From assembly GCF_030272615.1 (NCBI RefSeq), contig NC_081410.1:255487533-255551532 (forward strand): a DNA stretch of 64,000 bases. Direction: 5' to 3'. Positions 22,273-33,912 of the stretch are shown here, piece after piece; position 1 is the stretch's first letter; each line of letters starts with the position of its first letter. Source of the DNA: Cryptomeria japonica. Lineage: Eukaryota > Streptophyta > Pinopsida > Cupressales > Cupressaceae. The notes beneath the pieces are model-generated. The model had not been told where the DNA came from and made no database searches. It saw nothing but the letters and a program-made list of their open reading frames with translations. The position numbers and the translations under genes were made by a program.

Positions 22273-23330
22273 ATTATAACTTCTTGCCATTCTATGTTAA
22301 TATACCTTCAAATGATCTATTGCATTTTGGCGACATTCCTGAATCAGCTCAAGTTCTTGAGGTCTAGAGACTCGTTGTTCTTCTTCTGGTATAAGACCTT
22401 TCAAGGAAACTCGTTGAGAAGTTATCTCTACTTCTATTGGTAATATGTTTTCCAATCCATAGACTAAGCAATATGGAGTTTCCCACGTTGGTGTGCGGAT
22501 GATGGTTTAGTATGCCCAAAGAGTAGGATTTAGCTGAATGTGCCAGTCTTTTCCAGCTTCATTAACTATTTTTTTCAAGATTTTTAAGATAGTCTTGTTT
22601 GATTCCTCAACTTGACCATTTCCTTGTGGATAATATGGAGTGGAAAACCTATGTTGGATATAGAATTGCTCACATAGTTCCTTCACATCTTGATTCTTAA
22701 ATGGTCATCCATTATCAGTGATATCATAGGAACTCCGTAGCAAAAGATTATATAATTCAAGATGAATGATGATATTTGTTTTCCTGACACTTTTGTCAAA
22801 GGTACTTCTTCAATCCATTTAGTGAAATATTGAGTAGTAGATAGAATGAACTTATGTCCATTAGAGGATGAAGGATTTATCTTACCTACCAAATCAAGGC
22901 CCCATTGATAAAATGGCCATGATCCTACCATAGGTTGCAATTCTTATGTTGGTACGTGGATGAGATTCCCATGGATCTAGCATTGTTTGCGTTTCTTCGC
23001 ATATGTGAATGAATCTATCTCTATACTAGGCCAATAGTAACCCATACAAAGAATTTTCTTAGCCAATGTTAATCCACTTGAGTGTGTGCCACAAATACCT
23101 GTGTGAACTTCATTAAGAACTTTCTCATATTCTTCTTGTTCAAGACATCTCAATAAAGTGCTATCTAGACCTCACCTATATAAGGTATCAGCAATAATAG
23201 TATAGTGGGATGATTGAAGGATAAAATTTCTTCTCTAATTGTAGGATAGGTTAGGAGGAAGGATATTCTCTTTTAAGTATTTGATAGGTTTGGCCGTATA
23301 AGGATTGATTGGTTCCCGATATATGGAAAA
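22273..23330 (-). pseudogene. Element E integrase (decayed, C-terminus lost)
   Basis: In the minus sense an HHCC-type zinc region with THSSGLTLAKKILCMGYYWPS (about 23080-23000) precedes the catalytic core. The piece at 22683-22940 reads WPFYQWGLDLVGKI, with the first core Asp, then FILSTTQYFTKWIEEVPL, and GVPMISLIMDD at the second Asp region. Beyond 22683 the reading breaks by frameshift but continues with recognisable Tat integrase sequence up to the element B junction at 22273. The expected chromodomain-like or C-terminal sequence is not found on the far side of B, so it was deleted. Confidence 0.8.
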
Positions 23331-23399
23331 CCATGTAGGTATGCTCAGATTGAATGGTAGGGGTTAAGATATCTTCCACTAGGAATTCGTAATGCTATT

Positions 23400-23805
23400 G
23401 ATTCTCCTAATTCTGCAAGAGAGATGCTATTGTAGCCATTGTATTTGCTGCTTTATTCTAATTTCTTGGGATCTTAGTGAATGATACTTCTTCAAAGTGC
23501 TCTTTAAACTCTTCTACCAACTATTTGTAGGGCATGAGCTTGTCATCCTTATTTTGATAATCATCATTTATTTGGTTGATGATAAGTTGTGAGTCACCAT
23601 AGACATGTAATTCCTTGATATTCCATTCAATAGCCATTTTGAGACCAATAGTCAATGCTTTATATTATGCAGTATTGTTTATGCATGGAAACCACGGTCT
23701 ATATGATTTTGGAATTGTGTCCCTGAAGTGTGATGAACAAAATTCCCACTCCTGATCCATATTGTGTATAAGAACCATCAAAGTATAATTCCCAAAATTT
23801 TGTAC
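23400..23805 (-). pseudogene. Element E second RNase H (archaeal type)
   Basis: The minus sense reads WELYFDGSYTQYGSGVGILF with the first catalytic Asp. A YKALTIGLKMAIEWNIKELHVYGDSQLIINQI region follows, containing the later Asp, and a KIPRN.NKAANTMAT tail close to the usual N-ADALA. This is the second RNase H typical of Tat-lineage elements, placed after the RT-linked RNase H and before integrase. It is broken by frameshifts. Confidence 0.78.
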
Positions 23806-23893
23806 TTATTTTCATAATGTCTGCATTAGGAAATTCAATGTGCAATAGTATGTCATCTTGTAAAGGTGCTTCAGCTAATTGATCAGCAATGAC

Positions 23894-24330
23894 CTATCCT
23901 TTTATATCATTTTGATCAACATATTCTATATCAAACTCACTTAGTACCATAACCCACTTTGCCAGTCTACCTGTCAAAGTTGACTTGTTCAACAAATACT
24001 TTAGTGGATCTATTTTTGCTATCAGTTTCATAGAATGAGTCAGCATATAATGTCTCAGCTTCTGGGTTGCAATTACAACTGCTAGACATGTCTTCTCTAT
24101 TGATGTATAATTCAATTCATAGCCAACAAGTGTTCTAATGATGTAATATACTACTATTTCTTTTCCTTCTTCATCATGTTGGGATAAGAGAGCTCCTAGT
24201 GATACATTTGTTGTTGAGATATAAAGTAACAATGGTTTCCTTTTGATTGGTGATACAAGTACTGGAGGATTCATGAGATATTCTTTGATTTTCATAAAAT
24301 CCTCTTCACACTTCTAATCCCATTTGAATG
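23894..24330 (-). pseudogene. Element E Gypsy RNase H (RT-linked)
   Basis: The 134-codon piece reads PPVLVSPIKRKPLLLYIS, then SLGALLSQHDEEGKEIVVYYI, ELNYTSIEKTCLAVVIATQKLRHYML and KIDPLKYLLNKSTLTGRLAKW. These are the consecutive blocks of the Gypsy RNase H and tether region. The first catalytic Asp (usually D in YISATD) appears as Asn (STTN). Confidence 0.85.
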
Positions 24331-24594
24331 GAACATTCTTGTGTAAAAGATGAGTGAATGAATGACATTTATCTGCTAATTGAGAGACAAATCTTTTGAT
24401 TGATTGCAATCTTCCTTGTAAAGAATGCAATTGACTTATGTTCCTAGGTGACTCCATTTCCATGATAGCTTTGACCATTTATGGATCTACTTCAATTCCA
24501 TAAGCTGATATAATGTACCCAAGAAGTTTTCCAGAGGTTACTCCAAATGCACATTTCTTTGGATTTAATATTAACTGGTATCTTTCAAGCCTAT

Positions 24595-24599
24595 CAAAG
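24595..24599. repeat. Target site duplication of Copia element D (left, CAAAG)
   Basis: CAAAG is repeated exactly at 29623-29627. Confidence 0.92.
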
Positions 24600-25035
24600 T
24601 GTTGAAATATGGTGACTGATTAGCAAAGTACTGTACACTCAGCACGTATCCTCATCGGGGTCGTTCAGGGGCGGGAGCCCTTGAGAAAAGCAGGGGTTCA
24701 GGGGCGGGAGCCTCCGAGAAAAAAAAAATTGCCATTTTTCGTTGATGAAAACCGACATTGTAATAAAACCCTAAAAAGGCCGACTTTGTTTGTTGCCCTA
24801 TAAACACATGTTATAAGCGTCTGGGATGCTTAAGGCATTATAAGGTTGATGTACTATTTTTGTTGGATAATAAGAAAGATTGGACGATTGTGTATGGTGG
24901 ACGTAACCTATTCTGGGTGAACCACGTTAAATCTCTGTGTTATCTGTGTCCTGTTTTATTTCTTTATCTTTTGTATTTAAATCTGCATATAATTGTTAGT
25001 TCATATTTGCTTCGGATCTGCTTGAAACCCTAACA
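24600..25035 (+). repeat. Element D 5' LTR
   Basis: 436 bp from TGTTGAAATATGG to CCCTAACA. About 28 bp of a GC-rich segment near 24660 that is present in the 3' LTR (around 29222-29250) are missing. An otherwise close match with scattered substitutions. Confidence 0.93.
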
Positions 25036-25037
25036 AT

Positions 25038-25049
25038 TGGTATCAGAGC
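25038..25049 (+). promoter_or_regulatory. Element D primer-binding site (initiator-Met tRNA)
   Basis: TGGTATCAGAGC, two bases after the LTR end. Confidence 0.95.
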
Positions 25050-25086
25050 GAGGTTTTATGTAAATTGGTAGGACTTTCAGATTTGA

Positions 25087-28000
25087 GTGGGAGCAATGGA
25101 GGATTCCAAATTCAAGGTCGAAAAGTTTAACGGCCAGAATTATCAGTTATGGAAAATGCAGATGGAGGATTACCTGTATCAAAAGGATTTGTGGCGGCCA
25201 TTGGAAGAAAAGGCAAAGAAAGCGACCACAATATTAGATGAAGAGTGGGACATTTTAGATAGAAAGGCACTAGGATCCATTCGATTGTGCCTTGCGCCAT
25301 CTATAGCATTCAATATAACAGAAGCAAAAATGGCTGTAGATTTGATGGCCACATTGGCTAAGTTGTATGAGAAACCCTCGACTTCAAATAAGGTATTTCT
25401 TATGAAGTGTTTGTTTAATTTGAAAATGAGTGAGGGAGGATCTGTAGAGGAGTACTTAAATGAATTTAATACAATTACTAGTCAATTGTCTTCGGTAAAA
25501 ATTACCTTTGCAGAAGAGGTTAGGGCTCTCTTGATTTTATGTTCTTTGCCAGAAAGCTGGAATAGCTTGGTTATGGCTATAAGTAACTCTGTCTCTGGTA
25601 AAAATACTTTGGTATTTGATGATATTGTTGGTGTTATCCTAAGTGAGGAAATGCGAAGGAACAGCACAGGTGAGACTCCAACATCATCGGGTAGTGTTTT
25701 GAATGTGGAGAACAGAGGAAGATCAAAGGAAAGAGGAAAAGGCCCTGGGAATGAGAAGTCATGAGGGAAGTCAAAGAAAGAACACTCTCAATCTAGAGGA
25801 AAGAAAGATTGCTGATACTGTGGAAAGCCTGGTCATCTAAAGAAAGACTGTTGGTCTTGGAAAAACAAAGAAGGAGACAAAAATGAAAATGACAATAAGG
25901 AAGCTAATATTGCAAGTAATACTTTACAAGATGCTTTAATCTTATGTTTGGATAATGTTAATGATTCCTGGGTAATAGATTCTGGGGCTTCATTTCATGC
26001 TACACCCCATAGAAAATATTTTCTAGATTATATTCAAGGTGATTTTGAACAGGTATATTTGGGTGATGATGAGCCCTGTCAAATTGTTGGAAAAGGAAAG
26101 ATAAAGATCAAGTTGCAGAATGATAATGACTGGTTTCTGCAGGAGGTAAGACATGTTCCTAATTTAAGAAGAAATTTAATTTCTGCAGGGCAACTAGGTA
26201 GTGAAGGTTGCATAGTTACCTTCTCAGAAATTATGTGGAAGGTCACTAAAGGATCATTAGTAGTAGCTAAAGGTGTGAAGGTAGGCACATTATATATGTG
26301 TACTGGTAACACTTACTCTACCTTAGTTGCTATAGATAAAGTTACTGCAGGGACAACAACAATAAATGTTGCAAGAACAGATTCAATAATCTAGAACCAT
26401 AGGCTTGGGCACATGAGTGAGAAAGGGATGAAAACCCTTCACTCCAAAAATCTATTGCCAGGAATAAAGAAGATTGATTTAGAGTTCTGTGAAAACTATG
26501 TTTATGGTAAACAGAAAAGAGTCAAATTTCTCAAGGTTGGGAAAGAGAAAAGGAGTGAGAAGTTAGAGCTTGTACATTTAGATGTATGGGGACTGGCTCA
26601 AGTATCATCTCTTGGTGGCTCTTGTTATTATGTTATTTTTATTGATGACTCAACCAGAAAAACATGGGTATATTTCCTAAAACAAAAATCAGATGTTTTT
26701 GAAACTTTTAAGAAATGGAAAGCTTTGGTTAAGAATGAGACAGGAAAAAAGTTGAAGTGTCTCAGATCGGATAATGGAGGTGAGTATTGCAGAAAAGCAT
26801 TTGAAGATTACTACTCCTTAAATGGGATTTGAAAGCAGAAGATAGTTCCAGGAACTCCACAAGAAAATGGTGTGTCAGAGAGAATGAATAGGACTATCAT
26901 GGAATGCGCGAGGAGCATGAGATTGCATGTTGGATTGCCCTTACATTTTTGGGCAAATATTGTACATACTATTGTCTATTTGATAAATAGAGGACCTTCA
27001 ACCCCTTTGGATGGTGGTATTCCAGAGGAGGCATGGACTGGTAAAAAGGTAAATTATTCTTTTCTAAAAACTTTTGGTTGTGAAGCTTTTGTCCATGTTG
27101 ATAAAGAAAATAGAACCAAGCTTGATGCTAAATCTCAGAAATGTACCTTCATTGGATATGGGATAGATGAATATGGCTATCGATTATGGGATTTTGAAAA
27201 TAAGAAAATAATTAGAAGTAGAGATGTTATATTCAATGAGAAGGTTATGTATAAAGAACACATGCAGGAAAAGAAGCATGAAAAGGACAAACGAGAATAT
27301 GTGGTGTTGGATGAGATTCCTGAAAATGAAATGCCATAGGCACCTGATGCTCAACAACAACAGATTGTCCCACAAACTCCTGCAATTGTTAGATGTTCTA
27401 CGAGGACAAGTAGATCCCCTGAAAGATTTTCTCCTTCTTTGTATTCTTTTTTATTGACAGATTCTGGTGAACCAGAAGAATATGAAGAAGAAATGCAGGT
27501 AGATGCCAAACAATAGTGGGAGCTAGGCATGAAAGAGGAGATGGACTCCTTGATGAAAAATAAGACTTGGGACTTAGTCCCTTTACCTATAGAAAAAAGA
27601 GCCTTGCCTAACAAATGGGTTTATCAGCTGAAGGAGGAGGAAGGAGGTCAGAAAAGATATAAGGCCAGACTTGTGGTAAAAGGTTTTGCACAGAAAAAGG
27701 GTATAGATTATGATGAAATATTTTCTCCAGTTGTAAAAATGACTTCAATTAGAACTGTACTTAGTCTTGTGGCTGCAGATGATTTACATCTTGAACAATT
27801 AGATGTCAAAACAGTTTTTCTCCATGGAGATTTGGAGGAGGAAATTTACATGTTGCAACCACGGGGATATGAGGTCAAAGGTAAGGAGAACTTGGTGTGC
27901 AGGTTGAAGAAAAGTCTGTATGGCCTAAAGCAAGCACCCCGACAATGGTATTTAAAATTTGATAGTTTCATGGCTGAACACAGTTATCATAGATGTCATT

Positions 28001-29022
28001 CTGATCATTGTGTATATTTTAAGAGATTTGATAATGGTATTTATATTATCATGTTGCTTTATGTTGATGACATGCTTGTTGCTGGGTCTAACATGCTACA
28101 TATAAATGATCTTAAACAGAAATTAGCCAGGTCATTTGCTATGAAGGATTTGGGTGTAGCTAAGCAAATTCTCGATATGAGGATTACACGGGACGGGAAA
28201 AATAGAACCTTGAATTTGTCCCAAAGTGAGTATATAAAGAAGGTGTTGAAAAGATTTAACATGCAGGATGCAAAAGCAATTAGTACACCTTTGGCTAGTC
28301 ATTTCAAATTGACTAAGGAGATGTGCCCAAAGGTACAGGAAGAGGTTAATAAATTGTCTAACATCCCGTACTCATCAGTTGTTGGCAGTCTGATGTATGA
28401 AATGGTATGCACAAGGCCAGATATTGCACATGCAGTGGGAGTTGTGAGCAGGTTTATGAGTAATCCGGGTATGGAACATTGGAGTGCTGTGAAATGGATT
28501 CTTCAGTATTTGGAAGGAACTACTACAAAGGCATTATGTTTCAAAGGATCTAATGCTGCTCTAAGTGGATTTGTTGACTCTGATCTGGCGGGTGATATTG
28601 ATTCATGGAGGAGTACTACAGGGTATGTTTTTACTATAGGGGGAACTGTAATCAGTTGGATTTCTAGGTTGCAAAAGGTTGTTGCACTTTCAACCACTGA
28701 AGCTGAGTATGTTGCTGCTACAGAAGCCAGCAAGGAGATGATTTGGTTGCAATGTTTTCTGGAGGAACTAGGTCAGACACAAGAGGATAGCCCATTGTAT
28801 ACTGATAGCCAGAGTGCCATTCATCTTGTGAAGAACTCTACTTTTCATTCAAGGACAAAGCACATTCGGCTTAGGTACCACTTCATTCGGACTGTTTTGG
28901 AGGAGGGTCAGTTATGGCTTGACAAGATTCACACAAGTGAGAATCCTGCCGATATGTTCACAAAGGCAATTCCACAGGAGAAGCTTATTTCTTCATCAGT
29001 TTTTGTTGGTCTTCTTGATTGA
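25087..29022 (+). pseudogene. Element D Gag-Pol polyprotein (six in-frame stops)
   Basis: All parts lie in one frame. Gag (25096-25764, [17 protein letters not shown]) is of Tnt1 type. The zinc knuckle (25807-25850) has a stop inside it. Protease has WVIDSGASFHAT near 25972. GAG-pre-integrase reads HRLGHMSEKGMKTL. Integrase has VHLDVWG, LRSDNGGEYC and ENGVSERMNRT (D, D, E). RT has KARLVVKGFAQKKGIDY and YVDD near 28060. RNase H has FVDSDLAGD, STTEAEY and YTDSQSA, ending near AIPQEKL. Stops lie at 25762, 25813, 26392, 26830, 27337 and 27514; each could come from a Trp, Arg or Gln codon by one transition. Copia lineage Tork/Tnt1 by domain style. Confidence 0.93.
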
Positions 29023-29140
29023 TAATTGTGGAATTTATACCAGTCGATTCCTAGTGTTTTATCCAGCGGATGTTGCATGTATAGTGGTATTGTGTAGTAT
29101 AAGTCTCCAAGTGGGAGATTATTCGATGTGGAGCCTGATC

Positions 29141-29158
29141 AGTCTCCAAGTGGGAGAT
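29141..29158 (+). promoter_or_regulatory. Element D polypurine tract, with an upstream duplicate
   Basis: AGTCTCCAAGTGGGAGAT ends directly before the 3' LTR. The same 19-base string (with a final T) is found at 29102-29120, 39 bases upstream. Confidence 0.85.
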
Positions 29159-29622
29159 TGTTGAAATATGGTGACTGATCAGCAAAGTACCTGTACACTC
29201 AGCATGTATCCTCATTGGGGTCTAGGGCCAGGTCGGGCCCCGGATAGGGGTTTGAGGGTGGCAGCCCCTGAGAAAAGTGGGGGTTCGGGGTGGGAGCCCC
29301 CAAGAAAAAAAAAATTTGCCATTTTTCGTTGATAAAAACCGACATTGTAATAAAACCCTAAAAAGGTCAACTTTGTTTGTTGCCCTAAAAATGCATGTTA
29401 TAAGCGGTTGGGATGCTTAAGGCATTGTAAGGTTGATGTACTATTTTTGTTGGATAATAAGAAAGATTGGACGACTATGTATGGTGGACATAACCCATTC
29501 TAGGTGAACCACGTTAAATCTTTGTGTTATCTATGTCCTATTTTATTTCTTTATCTTTTGTATTTAAATCTGCATATAATTGTTAGTTCATATTTGCTTC
29601 GAATCTGCTTGAAACCCTAACA
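29159..29622 (+). repeat. Element D 3' LTR
   Basis: 464 bp from TGTTGAAATATGG to CCCTAACA, followed by the CAAAG duplication (29623-29627). Confidence 0.94.
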
Positions 29623-29627
29623 CAAAG
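29623..29627. repeat. Target site duplication of Copia element D (right, CAAAG)
   Basis: Matches 24595-24599 exactly. Confidence 0.92.
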
Positions 29628-30372
29628 ATCTTTCCCAAGATGTTCAAATGTTCTTTTCTTGTATGAGATTTTGCAAGTATATCATCTACATAATCTTCCA
29701 TAAATGTATGTGTCATATCATGAAAAGTTGTTGTCATAGCTCTTTGATAAGTTGCTCCTACATTATTAAGCCCAAATGGCATAACATTCTAGTAGTAAGT
29801 ACCCCATGCATAGGTGAATGTTGTCTTTTCTTGATCTTTGGGGGAAATTCTTATTTGATTGTATCCTGAGAACCCATCCATTAATAAAAAAATCTCATGT
29901 CCTACCGATAAGTCCACAACTATATCAATGTTGGGTAGTGGGAAATCATCTTTGGGACATGCCTTGTTCAAATCTCTGAAATCGGTGTAGACTCTTATGC
30001 TTTTATCCGGCTTTGACACTGACACAATGCTTGAAACCCATTCTGGATAAGCAAAAGGTCTTATGAAACTGACATCTAATAGTTTCTTTAGCTTAGCTTT
30101 TACAAGGAGAGCGATGTGTGGATGCATCTTCCTTAGCTTTTGTTTAACTGGTTTTTCTTATAGATCCACATTGAGATGATGCATGATAAGATTTGGATTA
30201 AGTCCTTGTATGTCTGCATAGGACCAAGCAAAATTTATCTTTGTCTAAAGAATTCTTTGTATTCTTTCCTCTCTTTATGTGATAATGATGCAACAGAATG
30301 AAGTATCTTGGGATCCTTTGGTGTGCCAATGTTTATTGCTTCTATTGGTTCTATTAGAATATCAGATCTCTC

Positions 30373-31026
30373 CTAAAAATATGTAGGGAGGATGTCAAAA
30401 TTTCCATGTTTTGGTGCCTCAAAGAGGTTTTCACCTTCAGATATGTCCTTTATTTTTCCTTTTGATTGATCTAGTGTTGCCATGAAATGGTTTTCAGCAC
30501 TAGGTCTTTTTCCTTGTTTTATTTCAATTTTGCGACTAGAAAGTTTGGCATTCTCCTGACTACAAGAAACGTTACTTGATTCCATAATGGAATATATCTT
30601 AGGTGTTATGGGTTCGACAGCATTAAGATACACAGCTAAGTCATGGTCATTGGAAAAGACATCCAATTTAGGGTTTTCTAGGTTATCCCAATCAATTAGT
30701 TCTGGATGAAGGGGTAAGTCATAGTCATCATCATTGTTAGGTGCTTCAAGGTTCATGACATAATAGTCATAATTTGGCATAGAGTAGTTAATGTCATAGA
30801 TAGAACATTCTTGAGGATAGTCTCTCCCAAGTGTTCTCCAATAAGTTCTAACAAAATCAATATTGGTATTTTGTAGTTCACACTCAAGTGACTCTTCATC
30901 TGATGTTTGTCCCTCAAATGAATGGATTATATCAACACACACATCTTTAACACTGCAAGTTCCTCTTTGATTAATTTCAACAGATTCATTTGTATTTTGA
31001 AGTTGACATACTTGTGCACATGACAT
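30373..31026 (-). pseudogene. Element E pol linker between protease and RT
   Basis: An open piece of 217 codons, acidic (NNDDDYDLPLHPELIDWDNLE), with no catalytic motif. It corresponds in position to the long variable linker between protease and RT of Tat and Athila elements. Bases 31027-31506 continue as broken linker rich in Lys and Glu. Confidence 0.55.
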
Positions 31027-31506
31027 AGAGGATTCTTTTGCTAGCTTCTATCTTCTCTCGAACTCAGCTTCTTCTGGACTAATAGTCAATCATGCTTGAC
31101 TATCTCTTAGTTCTTTCATACCTTGGTACATATTGCTCATCATTTAATAGAAATCTGATATTTCCTGATGCTTGATCAATAACTGTTTGTGCTTCTTTTG
31201 GTGTTACTTCTTGGTCTTTTTCATCCTCTTTCTTTTGTTGTCTTGTATATGCCTCTTTTCTCTGTATTCTGAGTTCTTCTTAGCTTCTTTCTAACTCTAT
31301 CTTTTATTTTGTAAAAGACAAGTCTTCATTTTTGATAGTTGTTTTCTCTTAATTTTTTTCTTCACTTGATACACTAGATGATACATCTGGACCCCATTCA
31401 TAGTCATTCAAATCTATCTCTGAACCATTGTCTAGGATTACACCATTGTACCATACAGGAATATTGTATGGTGCAAATAGTTCTCTAATTTTGGCCATCT
31501 CTTCTT

Positions 31507-32490
31507 TTATTGCTTCTGGAATATCTTGTTCAGATTTAGCATTTGCTCATATTCCTTGAACTTGTTTACAAGATTCTTCTTCTCTTTTGATTGCAATTTC
31601 TTCCTGTTGTGAATCCATGGTCTTTCCAGAAGAATGTTATAAGAGAGGTTCAAATCTAAAACTTGACATAATGTATTCCTTTCCACAGGTCCTATTTTGA
31701 TTGGTAACACCACAGTTCTTTTAGAAGAATGCTCTTCTTCATCATAAGCCTTAATGTTTATTTTCTTCTTTGGATCTACTGCATTTTTTGAATATCCCAA
31801 AGCCTTTATTAAACTTAATGCACAAATGTTAAGCCAACTCCACCATCTATGAGTATACATTTGACACGAGTTTTATTAATGGTGAATTCAACATGTAAGG
31901 GAGCATTGTGGGGATGTTGCAAGGATGCATCATCATTTTCAAAAAATGATAAGCAATGAGGGGCTATAAGGTTTCCCACCATGTTTTGGGACTGATCTAC
32001 ATCTAGGTCTTTTGAAACTATTGTTTCCGTTAAAGCTTTTTCCAAAATTTCCTTATGCATAGGTGAAACTTTGAGAAGTTCCAAAATTGATATTTGAGAA
32101 GGTATTCTTTGCAATTGTTCCATTAAGTTATATTGTCGTGAAGTGGATGTTGATTCATTTGCTATACCTATAAATGTGACCTTTGCATTGCTTCTTGTAA
32201 TGACATTGATTGGTTCTGAAGGTGTGCTATCTTTAACGATCATGACATTTACCACATCATCATATGTATAAGTCTAGTTCACTTTATTTTTGCCTTTGTC
32301 ATCTTTTGATTTAGATTGTTCACCTTTTTCATAGTTTGGAAGTGGAGTTTTGAAGGCTAGATGTGATTTGTTTGTCTTATGACTATCCACTGTGATAGTT
32401 CCATTATCGATTAAATTTTGGCTAAGGTGTTTCAATCTTTGGCAATCATTAGTTTGGTGTTCTTTATTTTGATGGTAATTGCAAAAATGA
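31507..32490 (-). pseudogene. Element E aspartic protease region
   Basis: The minus sense starts with a gag-end motif HFCNYHQNKEHQTNDCQRLK (about 32490-32430), then NVITRSNAKV, and HVEFTINKTRVKCILIDGG with the catalytic DGG (Tat and Athila proteases use DGGAGLN; here DGGVGLT). LNICALSLIKALG and LPIKIGPVERNTLCQVLDLNLSYNILLERPWIH follow. The frame shifts after DGGVGLTFVH, so the gene is broken. Confidence 0.82.
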
Positions 32491-32498
32491 TTGTCGTT

Positions 32499-32779
32499 TC
32501 ACCAATTAAGTTTGACTTGAGGTTCATAACTTCTTACTTCTGGTAAAATAATCAGTTTGTTCGCAAGAAGAGTTTTCAACACTGATTCCAAGGGTTCTCC
32601 AATGTTTGTGAATTTCCTACGAGGATTGGAGAATAAAGACTTGGATTTATTGTTTTCTTGATTTTTATTGCTTGGGATTTGACTCGATAGATTAAATATT
32701 GGTTGTTGTTTCATAACGTTATTGTCGTCATTTCCTCCATTGATGACATTCATATTCTTTGACCAGAACTTGGGTTTGT

Positions 32780-32824
<45 letters not shown>

Positions 32825-33912
32825 AGGAATTATTGTAAAGCTTTATCTCTCCTTTCTTTACCATTGAATCTTCTATTTTTAGACCATTCTCAATCTTCTT
32901 GGCAAAAGGAGGACATTGCATTTTTAAATGATAACTCATTTCACTGATAAGATTATCAATGAATATGTCCATCTTTTCTTGATCAGGTACATCTCTTGGA
33001 TACCTATTAAACATTTGTTCCCATCACTGCAAGAAGATCATGAAAGATTCACCATTATTTTGCTTTACATTGCATAAATCTGGCATTGTTATCTCATTTC
33101 GTACATTGTAGGAGTATTGTGAAATAAACCTATTCACGAGTTCTTCAAAAGATTTTATTCTAGATGGTAATCTTGAAAACCATTCCATTGATTGTCCATT
33201 TAAACTCTTAGGGAATAGACACATCAAGTAAATTTTCTTCATGTGCAAATTCCATACTTATAGTACACAATTCCCTAATGTGATCTTGAGGACCAGATTT
33301 CCCATCGTATTTATCATATTTAGGGATCTCACAATGTTGTAGAAATAGTATCATATTTAAACTTTTATCAAAAGGATACAGGTAGATATCTTCCAATGAA
33401 TACTTCTTGGAACTTGTTCCATTCTGCATATCTTGTATTTGTTGTTGTAGAGTTTGCATTTGCTGAGTGAGATTTAACAACGGACTATCCATATGGTTTC
33501 TCCTTGTCTCTTCATATGTTCTTTTATCACTACACTCTCTTCTTGTGTCATCATGTTCTTTTCTTGTTTCTTCATGGCTTTCTTTGTTTATATCTTCGTT
33601 ATTCGGATCATCTGTGTTTTGAGTGTTACTTATCTTTGCATCTTGTTTCAAGCCTTCTATATTAAATTCTTGTGGCAATTTAGCTCCGAATTTTTCCAAC
33701 ATCAAAAGATATTTTTCCTTTTTCTTTGCTAATAATTTTTCCATTAGTCTATCAAATTTGAAATCTTACTTAAGGTCTCTAATGGTGTTATTGACTGCTT
33801 CTTCATCAACAATTGTTTACCCAAAAGTTTGGAAAGTTGAATTATCTTCTTCTTCCATTTGTTTTTGTTGTTTTCTGAGTTGTTCGTATTGAGCTCTAGT
33901 CCAAACTGGCAT
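32499..33912 (-). pseudogene. Element E Gag
   Basis: A start is likely at 33912 (MPVWTRAQYEQLRKQQ), a typical Tat Gag opening. Stops occur within the next 60 codons. The open pieces 33208-33744, 33024-33248 and 32499-33014 give SAKLPQEFNIEGL-type N-terminus, PLLNLTQQMQTLQQQIQDMQ coiled coil, YPFDKSLNM, then LMCLFPKSLNGQSMEWFSRL and FEELVNRFISQYSYN (capsid core). An uninterrupted run of 14 or so Asn comes from a GTT repeat at 32781-32824. Frameshifts separate the pieces. Confidence 0.82.
32781..32824. repeat. (GTT)n microsatellite inside element E gag
   Basis: About 14 uninterrupted GTT units (AAC on the coding strand), encoding poly-Asn in Gag. Confidence 0.9.

Larger units (their letters stand above)
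24600..29622 (+). mobile_element. Element D: Tork/Tnt1-like Copia retrotransposon
   Basis: LTRs at 24600-25035 and 29159-29622, an iMet primer site, one gag-pol reading frame with all Copia domains in order (gag, knuckle, protease, integrase, RT, RNase H), a polypurine tract, and CAAAG target duplications. It lies in the RT of element E in the opposite orientation. The only visible lesions in the single frame are six stop codons, so it is fairly young but inactive. Confidence 0.95.
24331..30240 (-). pseudogene. Element E reverse transcriptase, split by Copia element D
   Basis: The N-terminal and central RT are at 30127-29628: AKLKKLLDVSFIRPFAYPEW, VYTDFRDLNKACPKDDFPLP, LLMDGFSGYNQIRI, then MPFGLNNVGATYQRAM and the catalytic YVDD at about 29681-29692. 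The frame is cut by D after LGKIF. It resumes at 24599 with FDRLERYQLILNPKKCAFGV and SGKLLGYIIS, the next RT blocks, proving a single interrupted gene. The duplicated CAAAG flanks D. Stops occur elsewhere, so it is inactive. Confidence 0.88.

Noticed and set aside
32759-32947. Plus-strand Cys-rich ORF
   Set aside because: The Cys run is the reverse frame of the GTT repeat that encodes poly-Asn in Gag.
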